The notes beneath the pieces were generated by a model. The model made no database searches. It had not been told where the DNA came from and worked only from the letters and a program-made list of their open reading frames with translations. A stretch of 55,721 nucleotides of DNA from Bacteroidota bacterium (lineage in GTDB: Bacteria > Bacteroidota > Bacteroidia > Bacteroidales > VadinHA17). Positions within the stretch are counted from its first letter, which is position 1, and every line of letters begins with the position of its first letter. Both the position numbers and the translations under genes were made by a program. The stretch lies in contig QKGI01000050.1 in assembly GCA_003250475.1 (NCBI GenBank), positions 1-55,721 on the forward strand, written 5' to 3'. Shown here piece by piece: positions 40,949-51,000 of the stretch.

Positions 40949-42094
40949 ATGTCGAAAAGAGACTACTATGAAGTCCTGGGAGTCAGTAAAGGGGCTTCGA
41001 AAGACGAGATAAAAAAGGCTTACCGCAAGCAGGCCCTGAAGTACCATCCCGACAAAAACCCCGGTGACAAGGATGCCGAGGAGAAGTTCAAGGAGGCCGC
41101 TGAAGCCTACGAGGTACTGAGCAGTGACGATAAGAGAGCACGGTACGATCAGTTTGGTCATGCCGGCATGAACGGTGGCTTCAACGGCGGCTTTGGTGGC
41201 GGAATGACCATGGAGGATATCTTCTCCTCCTTCGGTGATATCTTCGGTGACGCCTTCGGAGGAGCTTTCGGTTCACGCCGGAGCAGCGGACGGACACGCG
41301 TCAACAAGGGCACAAACCTCAGACTTAAGGTTAAACTCACTCTTGAAGAATTCGCTCACGGAGCTGAGAAGAAGGTAAGGGTAAGCAAGTACGTTACCTG
41401 TAATACATGCCACGGCAGCGGTGCGGCTTCTGACAGCGATGTGACAACATGCTCAGCATGCAAAGGCACCGGACATACCACCAGGGTGATGAATACCATC
41501 CTCGGTCAGATGCAGACCACTGCACCCTGTAATGTCTGCGGCGGCGAAGGTAAAGTAATTACCAAAAAATGCCATAAGTGTTACGGAGAAGGCATCACGC
41601 AGGCGGAAGAGGTGATTCCTCTCTCGATACCTGCCGGACTGGCACCAGGTATGCAGCTGTCGGTCACCGGCAAAGGAAATGCCGCCCGCAGGGGAGGCAT
41701 CAATGGTGACCTGATATTGATTATCGACGAGGAACCGCACGACCAGCTACTACGGGAAGGCAATGACCTTATCTATAACCTCTTCATAAGCATCCCCGAC
41801 GCCATCCTTGGCGCCAACGTGGAGGTGCCGACAGTTGACGGCAAGGTGAGGATAAAAATTGATCCCGGAACACAGGGCGGAAAGATACTGCGCCTGAGAG
41901 GCAAAGGACTGCCTGATGTCAACGGATATGGTAAAGGAGACCTGCTTGTCAACGTCAACGTATGGATACCTAAGAACCTTACCCGCGACGAACAGAAGAT
42001 CATCGAACAGTACCGTAGCTCCTCAACCTTTACACCAAAGCCGGATGCCGATGACAAAGGTTTCTTCGACAGAGTGAAGAATTACTTTTCGTGA
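40949..42094 (+). CDS. dnaJ: DnaJ chaperone (type I J-domain protein)
   Basis: 381 residues. The J domain (1-70) carries [11 protein letters not shown] with the HPD triad. A Gly/Phe-rich linker (about 72-115) follows. The zinc region has four CxxCxGxG repeats ([32 protein letters not shown]) at about 150-215. C-terminal peptide-binding domains follow, including [19 protein letters not shown] and [13 protein letters not shown]. It delivers unfolded clients to DnaK and stimulates its ATPase. Second gene of the grpE-dnaJ pair, ended by a strong terminator 23 nt after the stop. No CIRCE-like operator was recognised ahead of grpE. Confidence 0.97.
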   Translation: MSKRDYYEVLGVSKGASKDEIKKAYRKQALKYHPDKNPGDKDAEEKFKEAAEAYEVLSSDDKRARYDQFGHAGMNGGFNGGFGGGMTMEDIFSSFGDIFGDAFGGAFGSRRSSGRTRVNKGTNLRLKVKLTLEEFAHGAEKKVRVSKYVTCNTCHGSGAASDSDVTTCSACKGTGHTTRVMNTILGQMQTTAPCNVCGGEGKVITKKCHKCYGEGITQAEEVIPLSIPAGLAPGMQLSVTGKGNAARRGGINGDLILIIDEEPHDQLLREGNDLIYNLFISIPDAILGANVEVPTVDGKVRIKIDPGTQGGKILRLRGKGLPDVNGYGKGDLLVNVNVWIPKNLTRDEQKIIEQYRSSSTFTPKPDADDKGFFDRVKNYFS

Positions 42095-42116
42095 GAATAT
42101 ATGAACCCCACCTGCT

Positions 42117-42155
42117 GGTTGATACGGCTGTCTCACAGTGTATCAACCTTTTTTT
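42117..42155 (+). terminator. Rho-independent terminator of grpE-dnaJ
   Basis: GGTTGATAC (42117-42125) pairs perfectly with GTATCAACC (42140-42148), then seven T (42149-42155). It is immediately followed by the -7 box of the next operon. Confidence 0.92.
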
Positions 42156-42156
42156 A

Positions 42157-42164
42157 TATATTTG
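42157..42164 (+). promoter_or_regulatory. -7 box of the ABC exporter operon
   Basis: TATATTTG (TAnnTTTG), two bases after the terminator T-tract and 36 nt before the ATPase start at 42201. Confidence 0.5.
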
Positions 42165-42200
42165 AACATCCCGGACTATGGATATAATTGTGGAAAGAAA

Positions 42201-43127
42201 ATGATTCTATTTGAAGCAAAAGACGTGACAAAACGCTTTGCGACCCAGACTGCACTTGACGGTGTCAGCATAAGCGTTCCTGAGCAGAGCATCTACGGAT
42301 TGCTCGGACCCAACGGAGCGGGAAAGACGACCCTGATCCGTATCATAAACCAGATCACGGCTCCCGACAGCGGAGCCATATTTCTCAACGGCCACCCGGT
42401 GAGACCGGAAGACGTGCATAATATCGGGTACCTGCCTGAAGAACGGGGCCTCTATAAGAAAATGAAGGTCGGTGAACAGGCTCTGTACCTTGCACAGCTC
42501 AAAGGTCTGAGCCATGCTGAAGCGATGAGGCGACTGAAATACTGGTTCAGGAAACTGGAGATAACCGGCTGGTGGGACAAGAAGGTGGAGGAGCTCTCCA
42601 AGGGAATGCAACAGAAAGTGCAATTCGTTACCACAGTGCTTCATGAACCCAAACTGCTTATTTTTGATGAACCGTTTACCGGTTTTGACCCCATAAATGT
42701 TAAGCAGATAAAAGATGAAATACTCTTCCTCAGGGAGAGAGGTGCCACAATCATCTTCTCAACACATAATATGAGCTCTGTTGAAGAGCTGTGTGACAAC
42801 ATCTCGCTGATAAACAAGGCTCACACCATTCTCCAGGGCAGTGTCGAAAAGATACGCCGCGACTGGGCAGGAGATGAATATGACGTGGTATTTGCAGGAG
42901 AGGTTACACCTTCAGGTAACAACCGGTACTCGGTCGTGAACTCGTCGTTTGAAGGCGGAAAGAGTTCGGTCCATATAAGAGCTGCCGGGACCTCTGATAT
43001 TAACGAGGTCATCAGGGACATGACCGTCGCCGGGCAGGTTTTGTCATTCAACCCTGCCCTCCCCTCTATGAACGAGATATTTATCAGGGTGGTCGAAACC
43101 AAGAATAAGGAAGCTGCAAAAAACTAA
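42201..43127 (+). CDS. ABC exporter ATP-binding protein (NatA-like)
   Basis: 308 residues from the ATG at 42201; the longer reading from 42138 crosses the terminator and promoter. Walker A GPNGAGKT is near 37-44, the signature LSKGMQQ near 134-140, Walker B LLIFDEP with GFDP, and the switch His in FSTHNM. The C-terminal 90 residues are the DUF4162-like tail often found in NatA/CcmA exporters (GSVEKIRRDWAGDEYDVVF). It energises the ABC-2 permease encoded 3 nt downstream. The family includes sodium and drug exporters; the substrate here is not determinable. Confidence 0.93.
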   Translation: MILFEAKDVTKRFATQTALDGVSISVPEQSIYGLLGPNGAGKTTLIRIINQITAPDSGAIFLNGHPVRPEDVHNIGYLPEERGLYKKMKVGEQALYLAQLKGLSHAEAMRRLKYWFRKLEITGWWDKKVEELSKGMQQKVQFVTTVLHEPKLLIFDEPFTGFDPINVKQIKDEILFLRERGATIIFSTHNMSSVEELCDNISLINKAHTILQGSVEKIRRDWAGDEYDVVFAGEVTPSGNNRYSVVNSSFEGGKSSVHIRAAGTSDINEVIRDMTVAGQVLSFNPALPSMNEIFIRVVETKNKEAAKN

Positions 43128-43130
43128 GCC

Positions 43131-44486
43131 ATGAACAAGATAACCTTAATTATCCGCAGGGAATACTTAACCAGGGTGCGTAAAAAGTCATTTATAATAA
43201 TGACGTTACTTACCCCTTTCCTCTTTGCTCTCATCTTCATCATCCCGGCCCTGGTGATGAACAACCAGGACAAGGACTTCAAGAAGATAGCTGTTATCGA
43301 GGACGGGTCTGACCTGTTCACCAATGTCATTCCCAACACCAAGGATACGGAATTTGATTACCTGTCGGGCGTTAAGCTCAATGATATCAAAAACACCTTT
43401 GCCAGCCAGGGCTATTACGGGGTTCTGTATATCTCTCCGCAGATTGTCACCACGCCTGATGCCGTTCAGCTGATCTCAATGAAGCAGCCCCCCATCGGTC
43501 TTCTTGACCATATCTCGGGTTCCCTCGAGAAGGAGATTGAGAAGCAGAAGCTCCTGGCGTATAACATTGAGAACCTTGATGAGATACTGAGGAGCATCAA
43601 TACAAGTGTAAGAATACAGACGATCAAGATGGATGAGACGGGCAGCGCCAGGGAGACAAGCACGGGGATTTCGATGGCTCTTGCATACATCGGCGGTTTC
43701 CTGATGTATATGCTTGTTTTCATGTTCGGCTCAATGGTCATGCGCGGTGTTATCGAGGAGAAGACCAGCCGCATAGTGGAGGTCATAATATCATCTGTCA
43801 AGCCTGTCCAGCTGATGATGGGTAAGATCATCGGCGTTGCCCTTGTAGGTCTCACCCAGTTCGCCCTGTGGATAGTACTGACACTGGCCCTCGTGACGGT
43901 GGTGAAAACAAACATGCTGCCGGAAGGCGCCATGGAACAGCTGCAGCACATACCACAGAGCTTTGCAGAAGCCGACCAGGGAATGACCGCGATGGATGCT
44001 CCGGCCATCACTGATGCACAGCTTACGGAGTTCCAGAAGATTTTTGCAGGTGCCCTTAACCAGCCATGGGGGCTGATCATCCTGAGTTTCGTCTTTTATT
44101 TCATCACCGGCTACCTGCTCTATGCCTCGCTCTTTGCCGCCATAGGATCTGCCGTTGATAACGAGACCGAGACACAACAGTTCATGTTGCCGGTTACAAT
44201 ACCAATTCTTCTCGGCCTCTTCGTTGCCATGGGTACGATGCAGAACCCGGAGAGCTCACTTTCATTCTGGTTCTCGATAATTCCTCTGACCTCTCCCATA
44301 GTGATGATGGCACGAATTCCTTTTGATGTTCATGGATGGGAAATCGCGCTCTCGATGGGCCTGATGTTACTGACAATTATCGGGACAGTATGGATGGCAG
44401 CAAAGATCTACCGTACAGGCATACTCATGTACGGAAAGAAGTCATCGTACAAGGAATTATGGAAGTGGCTTACATATAAAGGATAA
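43131..44486 (+). CDS. ABC-2 type permease (NatB-like)
   Basis: 451 residues. TM1 (about 20-42) follows the cytoplasmic start IIRREYLTRVRKKSF. A large extracytoplasmic domain (about 45-180) follows, then five more TM helices with FGSMVMRGVIEEKTSRIVEVIISSV, a conserved ABC-2 coupling segment, near 205-230. A soluble loop (about 265-310) is rich in Met, Ala and Gln. This is the NatB/YhaP build. Forms the exporter with the preceding ATPase. The response regulator gene begins 12 nt downstream, so they are very probably co-transcribed. Confidence 0.92.
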   Translation: MNKITLIIRREYLTRVRKKSFIIMTLLTPFLFALIFIIPALVMNNQDKDFKKIAVIEDGSDLFTNVIPNTKDTEFDYLSGVKLNDIKNTFASQGYYGVLYISPQIVTTPDAVQLISMKQPPIGLLDHISGSLEKEIEKQKLLAYNIENLDEILRSINTSVRIQTIKMDETGSARETSTGISMALAYIGGFLMYMLVFMFGSMVMRGVIEEKTSRIVEVIISSVKPVQLMMGKIIGVALVGLTQFALWIVLTLALVTVVKTNMLPEGAMEQLQHIPQSFAEADQGMTAMDAPAITDAQLTEFQKIFAGALNQPWGLIILSFVFYFITGYLLYASLFAAIGSAVDNETETQQFMLPVTIPILLGLFVAMGTMQNPESSLSFWFSIIPLTSPIVMMARIPFDVHGWEIALSMGLMLLTIIGTVWMAAKIYRTGILMYGKKSSYKELWKWLTYKG

Positions 44487-44498
44487 ACTAACTGCAAA

Positions 44499-45677
44499 AT
44501 GCCAAGGATTTTAGTCATCGATGATGAAAAAGCAATCAGGAATACACTGAAAGATGTCCTTGAATATGAGAAATATGAGGTTGATCTTGCCGAGGAAGGT
44601 ATTTCAGGAATAGAGATGTACTCCCAGGGCCATTATGATGCTGTGCTCTGTGACATCAAAATGGCAAAGATGGACGGTATAGAGGTCCTGCAGAAACTGC
44701 AGGAGCTATCGGCTGACGTGCCTGTGATAATGATCTCCGGGCATGGCAACATAGATACGGCCGTCGACTCGATCAAGAAGGGAGCCTTCGATTTCCTTGA
44801 GAAACCACTCGACCTCAATCGTCTGCTGATTACCATTCGCAACGCCCTGGAAAGAGGGTCGCTTATCACCCAGACCAAGGTTTTGAAGAAGCAGGTAAGC
44901 AGGAAGTATGAGATTGTGGGATCCTCCCCGGCAATAAGGGTCGTCACAGAAATGATAGACAGGGTCGCTCCCACCGAAGCACGGGTGCTTATTACCGGTG
45001 CCAACGGTACAGGGAAGGAACTGGTCGCTCATCAGATACACGAGAAGAGCAGCCGCGCCAAAGGGCCTTTTGTGGAGGTCAACTGCGCCGCTATCCCATC
45101 AGAGCTCATTGAGAGCGAGCTCTTCGGACATGAAAAAGGATCATTTACCTCAGCCATCAAGCAACGTATCGGTAAGTTTGAACAGGCAAACGGGGGGACA
45201 ATCTTTCTTGATGAGGTGGGCGACATGAGCCTGGCGGCCCAGGCTAAAGTACTGAGGGCACTGCAGGAAAATAAAATAACACGGGTAGGTTCCGACAGGG
45301 ACATACAGGTTGACGTGCGGGTGATAGCAGCCACAAACAAGAATATCAGGGAGGAGATTGACCGCAACACCTTCAGGGAAGACCTGTACCACCGTCTGAG
45401 TGTCATCCTTATACACGTACCGTCCCTGAATGAGAGAACAGAGGATATACCCCTTCTTGCAGAGCATTTCAATACCCTTATATGCAATGAGTATGGAATG
45501 AGCCCGAAGAAGGTGAGCCAGGATGCCATTGCCGAGCTGCAGAAGATAAGATGGACAGGTAATATCAGGGAGTTCCGCAATGTGCTTGAACGCCTTATCA
45601 TCCTTTGTCCGTCAGAGATAACGGGCAGGGATGTGGTAACTTATGCACATCCTGTGTCCGGCTTCGAAGGATCATGA
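44499..45677 (+). CDS. NtrC-type response regulator lacking a DNA-binding domain
   Basis: 392 residues. The receiver domain (1-120) has Asp8, Asp9 and phospho-acceptor Asp52 (VLCDIKM), plus Lys102 in EKPLDL. The AAA+ sigma-54 activator domain (about 138-370) has GANGTGKE (167-174), GSFTSA at the GAFTGA loop (214-219), GGTIFLDEVGDMS (232-244) and FREDLYHRL. After WTGNIREFRNVLERLIIL only about 22 residues remain, so the usual Fis-type HTH is absent. Such activators can work from solution or act as regulators of others. No histidine kinase is next to it. It is preceded by the NatAB-like exporter genes and overlaps the GH2 gene by 4 nt. Confidence 0.93.
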   Translation: MPRILVIDDEKAIRNTLKDVLEYEKYEVDLAEEGISGIEMYSQGHYDAVLCDIKMAKMDGIEVLQKLQELSADVPVIMISGHGNIDTAVDSIKKGAFDFLEKPLDLNRLLITIRNALERGSLITQTKVLKKQVSRKYEIVGSSPAIRVVTEMIDRVAPTEARVLITGANGTGKELVAHQIHEKSSRAKGPFVEVNCAAIPSELIESELFGHEKGSFTSAIKQRIGKFEQANGGTIFLDEVGDMSLAAQAKVLRALQENKITRVGSDRDIQVDVRVIAATNKNIREEIDRNTFREDLYHRLSVILIHVPSLNERTEDIPLLAEHFNTLICNEYGMSPKKVSQDAIAELQKIRWTGNIREFRNVLERLIILCPSEITGRDVVTYAHPVSGFEGS

Positions 45678-48037
45678 AAAAGCACATTAATATTATACCG
45701 GCTCTCCTGCTTCTGGCAGTTGCCGGAGTTTGCGGTTCCTGCCAAAGAAGTGTCCGGGAAACTGCACCTGTCTCATTCAATGACAACTGGCTCTTCATCA
45801 GGCAGGACTCTGCCAATATGGATAAGATCCTTCCCGGGATCATACCTAATCATAAGTGGGAGAATGTTTCCCTTCCACATACGGCATTCATTGAACCGCT
45901 TGTCGTGACAGAACAACAATGGACGGGAATATGCTGGTACAAGAAAATGTACAGGGCAGACAGGAAGCAACGTCACAGACATACCGGCTTATTGTTCGAC
46001 GGGGCGATGAACGATGCCATAATCTATCTCAACGGTGTGGAGATAGCCCGGCATACAGGCGGTTATCTGCCCTTTTATGTTAATCTGACAGATGATCTCC
46101 TATACGGTCGCGAGAATGAGATCCTTGTGAGGCTAGACAACAGGGAGAACAAACTCATTCCTCCCGGCAGGCCTCTTGATGAACTTGATTTTCTCTGGTA
46201 TAGCGGTCTTTACCGTAACATAAGCCTCTTTGTAACAGACAAGCTGCATATAACCTCCCCGTCCGAATCGCAGGCCAGACTCGGCGGCGGCATAATCACC
46301 GCAACACCTGAAGTGAGCAGTGAGTCAGCCACGGTCACCGTCTCGGTACATGTGCGCAATGATGACCGTGTGCCAAGATCATTCCGCATGAAGAACACCT
46401 TGCTCGATGCAGCCGGAATGGAGGTCGCCACATCACTGTCTGACCTCACGGACCTGGACCCCGGCGCAGGCCAGCGGCTGATAACAAGGATTATTGTGAT
46501 GAATCCTGCTCTCTGGTCTCCCGACATGCCCTTCCTGTATACCATTAAGACAGAACTGCTTTCGGACAACGGTGCCGTGATCGACAGGCGGGAGACCCGT
46601 ACAGGCATCAGGTCAATAAAGATCACCCACGACAAGGGACTGGTGTTAAACGGGGAACGGGTAACAGTGACAGGTACCAACAGGCACCAGGAATATCCCT
46701 ACATAGGGTATGCGCTCTCAGATAATGCAAACTACCGTGACGCTGTAAGGATCAGGGAGGCAGGGTTCAACCTAGTGCGTTCCCCGCGATACCCGCCGGC
46801 GCCGGCATTCCTCGATGCCTGCGATGAACTGGGACTGATGGTCGTTGAAGCCATCCCCGGATGCCAATTCCCGGGCGACTCGCTGCTCGTCGATGCAGCC
46901 CTGCGTGACACCCGCATGATGTGCCGCCGTGACCGCAACCATCCTTCGGTGATCATGTGGGAAGCATCACTGAATGAGACTGTCATGCCATACAGTCTGC
47001 TGAACAGGTTACATGAGACAGTTAAAGCGGAGCTTCCTTTCGGTAACAACTATACCTGCAGCAGGATGGATACCATCAGCGATATCTTCAGCCCGGCCTG
47101 GCACGACATAAGTAACCCGGCCCTGAGGAATACTTACTTGAAAAAGAAGCCGGTCTTCATTTGCGAATATGGCAGAAAGGAATACCACGACAGCAAAACC
47201 GGTTCCGGCCTGACAGAAGCCGTCAGTGCGGTTCCCCGGGATACCGGCTACGGGGCGATCTGTGCTGAAAATGAACATGAGATGCTTATGCAGGCCAACA
47301 ACTTCCAGGAAGAACATAATGACAATATGTACGGACCTGGTTTCGGAGATGCCAACTGGCTCATGTTCGATTACAACAGAGGATGCACTGAAGATATTGA
47401 TGCCTCGGGTATCATGAATATCTTCAGGCTGCCCAGGTTCTCATACTGGTTCTACATGAGCCAGGCAGAAGATAACCCTGTCTGCTTTATTGCCAGCTAC
47501 AACCTGCCATCGTCAGGGAATATTGTAAAGGTGTACAGTAACGCAGATTCCGTACAGCTATTCCGCAATGATACGCTTATTGCCGTACAGGGTCCTGACC
47601 ATGATCCCTTCTCTGTGAACCTTAAACACCCTCCATTCACCTTCACCCTGCCGGGATATGCCCCCGGCACACTGAAAGCCACAGGAACAAGACACGGTAC
47701 CCCGTGCGCCACACATAGTGTCACTACTGCAGGCCCCCCGGTGGCCTTGCGCCTGTCAGTAGACTTCAGTAATAAACCGCTTCAGGCCGATGGCACGGAT
47801 GTGGCTTTCGTGTACGCCACACTTGTAGATTCTGCAGGAAACACTGTCGTTACAGCTGATTCACCTGTAGAATTTTCAGTAAGAGGGAACGCTGAACTAA
47901 TAGGTGATAATCCCGTAAATGCCGAAGCAGGTATTGCATCAATATTACTCAGGGCAGGAACAAACCCCGGGAAGATCATGATCAAAGCCACCTCAGAAAA
48001 GGCGGCAAAGGCGGAGATAATGACTGTGATCCGCTGA
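45674..48037 (+). CDS. glycoside hydrolase family 2 lipoprotein (beta-galactosidase-like)
   Basis: 787 residues from the ATG at 45674 (ATGA overlap with the regulator stop). The lipoprotein signal MKKHINIIPALLLLAVAGVC continues to GSC, with the lipid Cys probably at 23. The GH2 order is sugar-binding jelly roll (about 30-190, VSLPHTAFIEPL, FDGAMNDAIIYLNGVEIARH), Ig-like domain (about 200-320), TIM barrel (about 325-610) and C-terminal Ig-like domains. The catalytic pair is visible: Glu435 in WEASLNET (acid/base) and Glu498 in FICEYG (nucleophile). It hydrolyses a beta-linked sugar outside the cytoplasm; galactose, mannose or glucuronate cannot be told apart. Its place behind an exporter and regulator is unusual. 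Confidence 0.9.
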   Translation: MKKHINIIPALLLLAVAGVCGSCQRSVRETAPVSFNDNWLFIRQDSANMDKILPGIIPNHKWENVSLPHTAFIEPLVVTEQQWTGICWYKKMYRADRKQRHRHTGLLFDGAMNDAIIYLNGVEIARHTGGYLPFYVNLTDDLLYGRENEILVRLDNRENKLIPPGRPLDELDFLWYSGLYRNISLFVTDKLHITSPSESQARLGGGIITATPEVSSESATVTVSVHVRNDDRVPRSFRMKNTLLDAAGMEVATSLSDLTDLDPGAGQRLITRIIVMNPALWSPDMPFLYTIKTELLSDNGAVIDRRETRTGIRSIKITHDKGLVLNGERVTVTGTNRHQEYPYIGYALSDNANYRDAVRIREAGFNLVRSPRYPPAPAFLDACDELGLMVVEAIPGCQFPGDSLLVDAALRDTRMMCRRDRNHPSVIMWEASLNETVMPYSLLNRLHETVKAELPFGNNYTCSRMDTISDIFSPAWHDISNPALRNTYLKKKPVFICEYGRKEYHDSKTGSGLTEAVSAVPRDTGYGAICAENEHEMLMQANNFQEEHNDNMYGPGFGDANWLMFDYNRGCTEDIDASGIMNIFRLPRFSYWFYMSQAEDNPVCFIASYNLPSSGNIVKVYSNADSVQLFRNDTLIAVQGPDHDPFSVNLKHPPFTFTLPGYAPGTLKATGTRHGTPCATHSVTTAGPPVALRLSVDFSNKPLQADGTDVAFVYATLVDSAGNTVVTADSPVEFSVRGNAELIGDNPVNAEAGIASILLRAGTNPGKIMIKATSEKAAKAEIMTVIR

Positions 48038-48060
48038 CTTTTCACATTGTCTGGTTCCAC

Positions 48061-51000
48061 TCAGAACCTGAAATAGATAAAGGGCTGCAACGCATCCGTA
48101 CCCACCTTGTAAAGGAGCAGGACTACTATGGTAGCCAGAAGGAACTGCACGACCAGCGGAAGCCTTATGAATAGCCCTCTGTACGCCTCTTTTACCGGGA
48201 CAGAGAGAAAATGCATGATATATCCCGATACTATCAGGACTATTACAGGCAGATAGGCCATAAGTACCGTGCCATAGTTGCCAGGGGTAAATGAAGAAAA
48301 TATTTGTGTCAGCATCACACCTGCCTGCTGCATTGTCTCGGCTCTGAAGAAGATCCATGCAAAGCTGATGAAGTTGAAGGTAAGGATGATACCGGCTATA
48401 CGTGCAAACCGTCTCTTTCTTTTCTCCCTCCTGAAGAGCCAGCGCCAGATCTTGTCAGCAACAAGGGCTATCCCGTGCAAACCACCCCATACCACAAACC
48501 TCGTTGCAGCACCATGCCAGAGCCCCCCGAGGAGCATGGTGATCATCAGGTTGATGCCTGTACGGACAGCTCCTTTACGGTTGCCTCCCAATGGTATGTA
48601 CAGATAATCTTTCAACCACCTTGAAAGTGAGATATGCCATCTCTTCCAGAACTCCCCTATGTTTGACGCCTTATAAGGTGAATTGAAGTTCAGTGGCAAC
48701 CTGAAGCCCATGAGCAAAGCTACTCCTATAGCTATATCCGTATAGCCTGAGAAATCGCAGTAAATCTGCAGGCCATAGCCATATACCGCCATCAGGTTCT
48801 CAAAGCCTGAGAACAGTGCCGGTGTGTCAAAAACCCTGTCGATAAATCCTGATGAGATAATATCAGAGATGAGCATCTTCTTCACCAGTCCCTGAAGGAT
48901 AAGAAAGAGTCCATGACCGAACTCATTCCTGGTTATGGTGTACTCACCCTTCATCTGCGGCATGAACTCCGAAGCTCTTACTATCGGCCCTGCTACAAGC
49001 TGGGGGAAGAAAGTCAGATAGAAAGCAAAGTCAATGAAGCTGGTAACAGGATCCATGCGGCCGCGGTAAACATCTATGCTGTAACTGAGGGCCTGAAAGG
49101 TAAAAAAGGATATCCCCACAGGCAAGACTATAGTATTTACGTCAAATGAGGTTCCGAACAGGTTGTTCGACATCGCCGAAAAAATATCATGTGGTACCAG
49201 AGAGGTGCCCAGGAGCGAGTTTAATGCTGCTGTAAAGAATCCTGCATATTTGAAATAGGCGAGAAACCCGAGCAGTATCAGAATATTGGAAACCAGCCAG
49301 AAACGTTTGCCTGTCCTGGTTCTTGCCTTACCGGTGGCCAGGGCGGTGAGATAAGTCAAAAGGGTTGTAGCCAGCAGAAGGATAATGAAAAGTCCTCCGG
49401 CCCGGTAATAGAAGTAGAGGCTTACCATCAGCAACCATGTATGGCACATGGCTCTCTTCCTGTGCATCAATGCGAACCCGGCCATCACCACCAGGAAAAA
49501 GAACCAGAAACCAGCTGTAGTGAAGATGAAAGTCTGGTCAGGGTGATATCTCAGGAGTGAAAAGAGCCAGCCTCCCCCTTCGTCCCCTTGATCTCCGGTG
49601 CCATCACTGCCGGTATTATCTCCGGCACCTGTTTCCCTCATGCCCGTCTCCTTTATGAGTTGTGATGCAGGTTTCTCCGGTGCCGGAGTATCCTGCACCG
49701 CTATCATCTTCACGGAGTCAGTCAAAGCAGGCCGTTCCCCCGATGACAACCGAGCAGTGTTACCGGGAGTAAGCAGGGCGGAATGGATCCTGGCTGCAAG
49801 AGTATCAGCTCCTGCATTCGAGAGGTGTGTCAGGTCGTTCGAGGCCAGCGCCGGCTGATGGCCATACCAGTCAATGATCGATCCGGAGCCGCCCATCGAT
49901 CCCCAGGCATCCCAGAAGAGAACCCCGCATCTTTCCGCAGCGTTCTTCTGGGCATCCCTGATAGCCCTTATATTAGGGAAACGCCTTATAGTGTCGTTTA
50001 CCCTCAAGGCCATATCGGTAACGCTCACAACGACAACAGGAACACCTCCGGAAGCCTTCTTCAGGAACTCAATCTGTTTTACAAGACCCTCCTCATAATA
50101 ATGATACTCGGCTCTGACATTTCTCACCACGTTGAGGCCAAATTGCAGGAAGATGATGTCAGGGCCCAGCTTAGGCAATATTTCCTCAAAGCCCGAGATA
50201 TCAGTCATCACAAACTCGAGTCCCGCGCTGCCCCTTACAGGTACGTTGTCAACGATAACGCCATGGTCGCTTTCGAGGCTCATCGCATAGATGTCAGGTG
50301 AATTACAACCTGTAAACTCAATGGTAACATCAGATACGGACGGAAGGGGTACCGCGTATTCCATCGGTCCTTCTCCCATCTGCAACATGGCGAAATCGAC
50401 AAGGGAGCTGCCGGAACGTATACCTACAAGAACAGTATCGTAATTGTTGCCATAGAATATCCTGAGTTTGTCATATGTCGCAACAGCAGAGTCTGCCCCG
50501 GGGACAGGATTGACCTTCACTGTGGCGAAAGAGCGTGCTGACAGGCGTTCGTCCGGGGGAGTAAAACGACAGAGAGCCAGCATCGGACCCAACCTGTTAC
50601 TTTGAAGAACACCGCTTCTGTAGTCAAGGAGGGTATATCTCTTCCAGTTTGTTGATGATCGTATTACGTATGACCGAGTATACATTACCGGCATGACAGG
50701 AGAAAACAGACCGGGTCCTGTTCCTCCCCCTTCCGCCCTCAGCTTCTGCCTGAGCAGGGAAGTCTCACGGTCCCCTTCAACCTGTGAGTCGCCATAAAAG
50801 AGTACCCTGACCTGCCTCCCGTCAGCAAGAGAGTCCCTGATTGCTTCAGAAGGCACCCAGGTATCCAGGCCTGTAATACCTGCAATATTCCCGTCAGCCA
50901 CGGTATTAACTGATTGTGCCGGGAGCGGCTCTGTCTCCTTCAGGGCACGGGCAGCAGTATCGCTGTCAATAAGATCTTGAGAGGCGGTGTCAGTAACTAA

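Noticed and set aside
44633-45601. Long antisense frames opposite the response regulator and the permease gene
   Set aside because: They mirror strongly conserved coding genes, lack start signals and family features; typical shadow frames.
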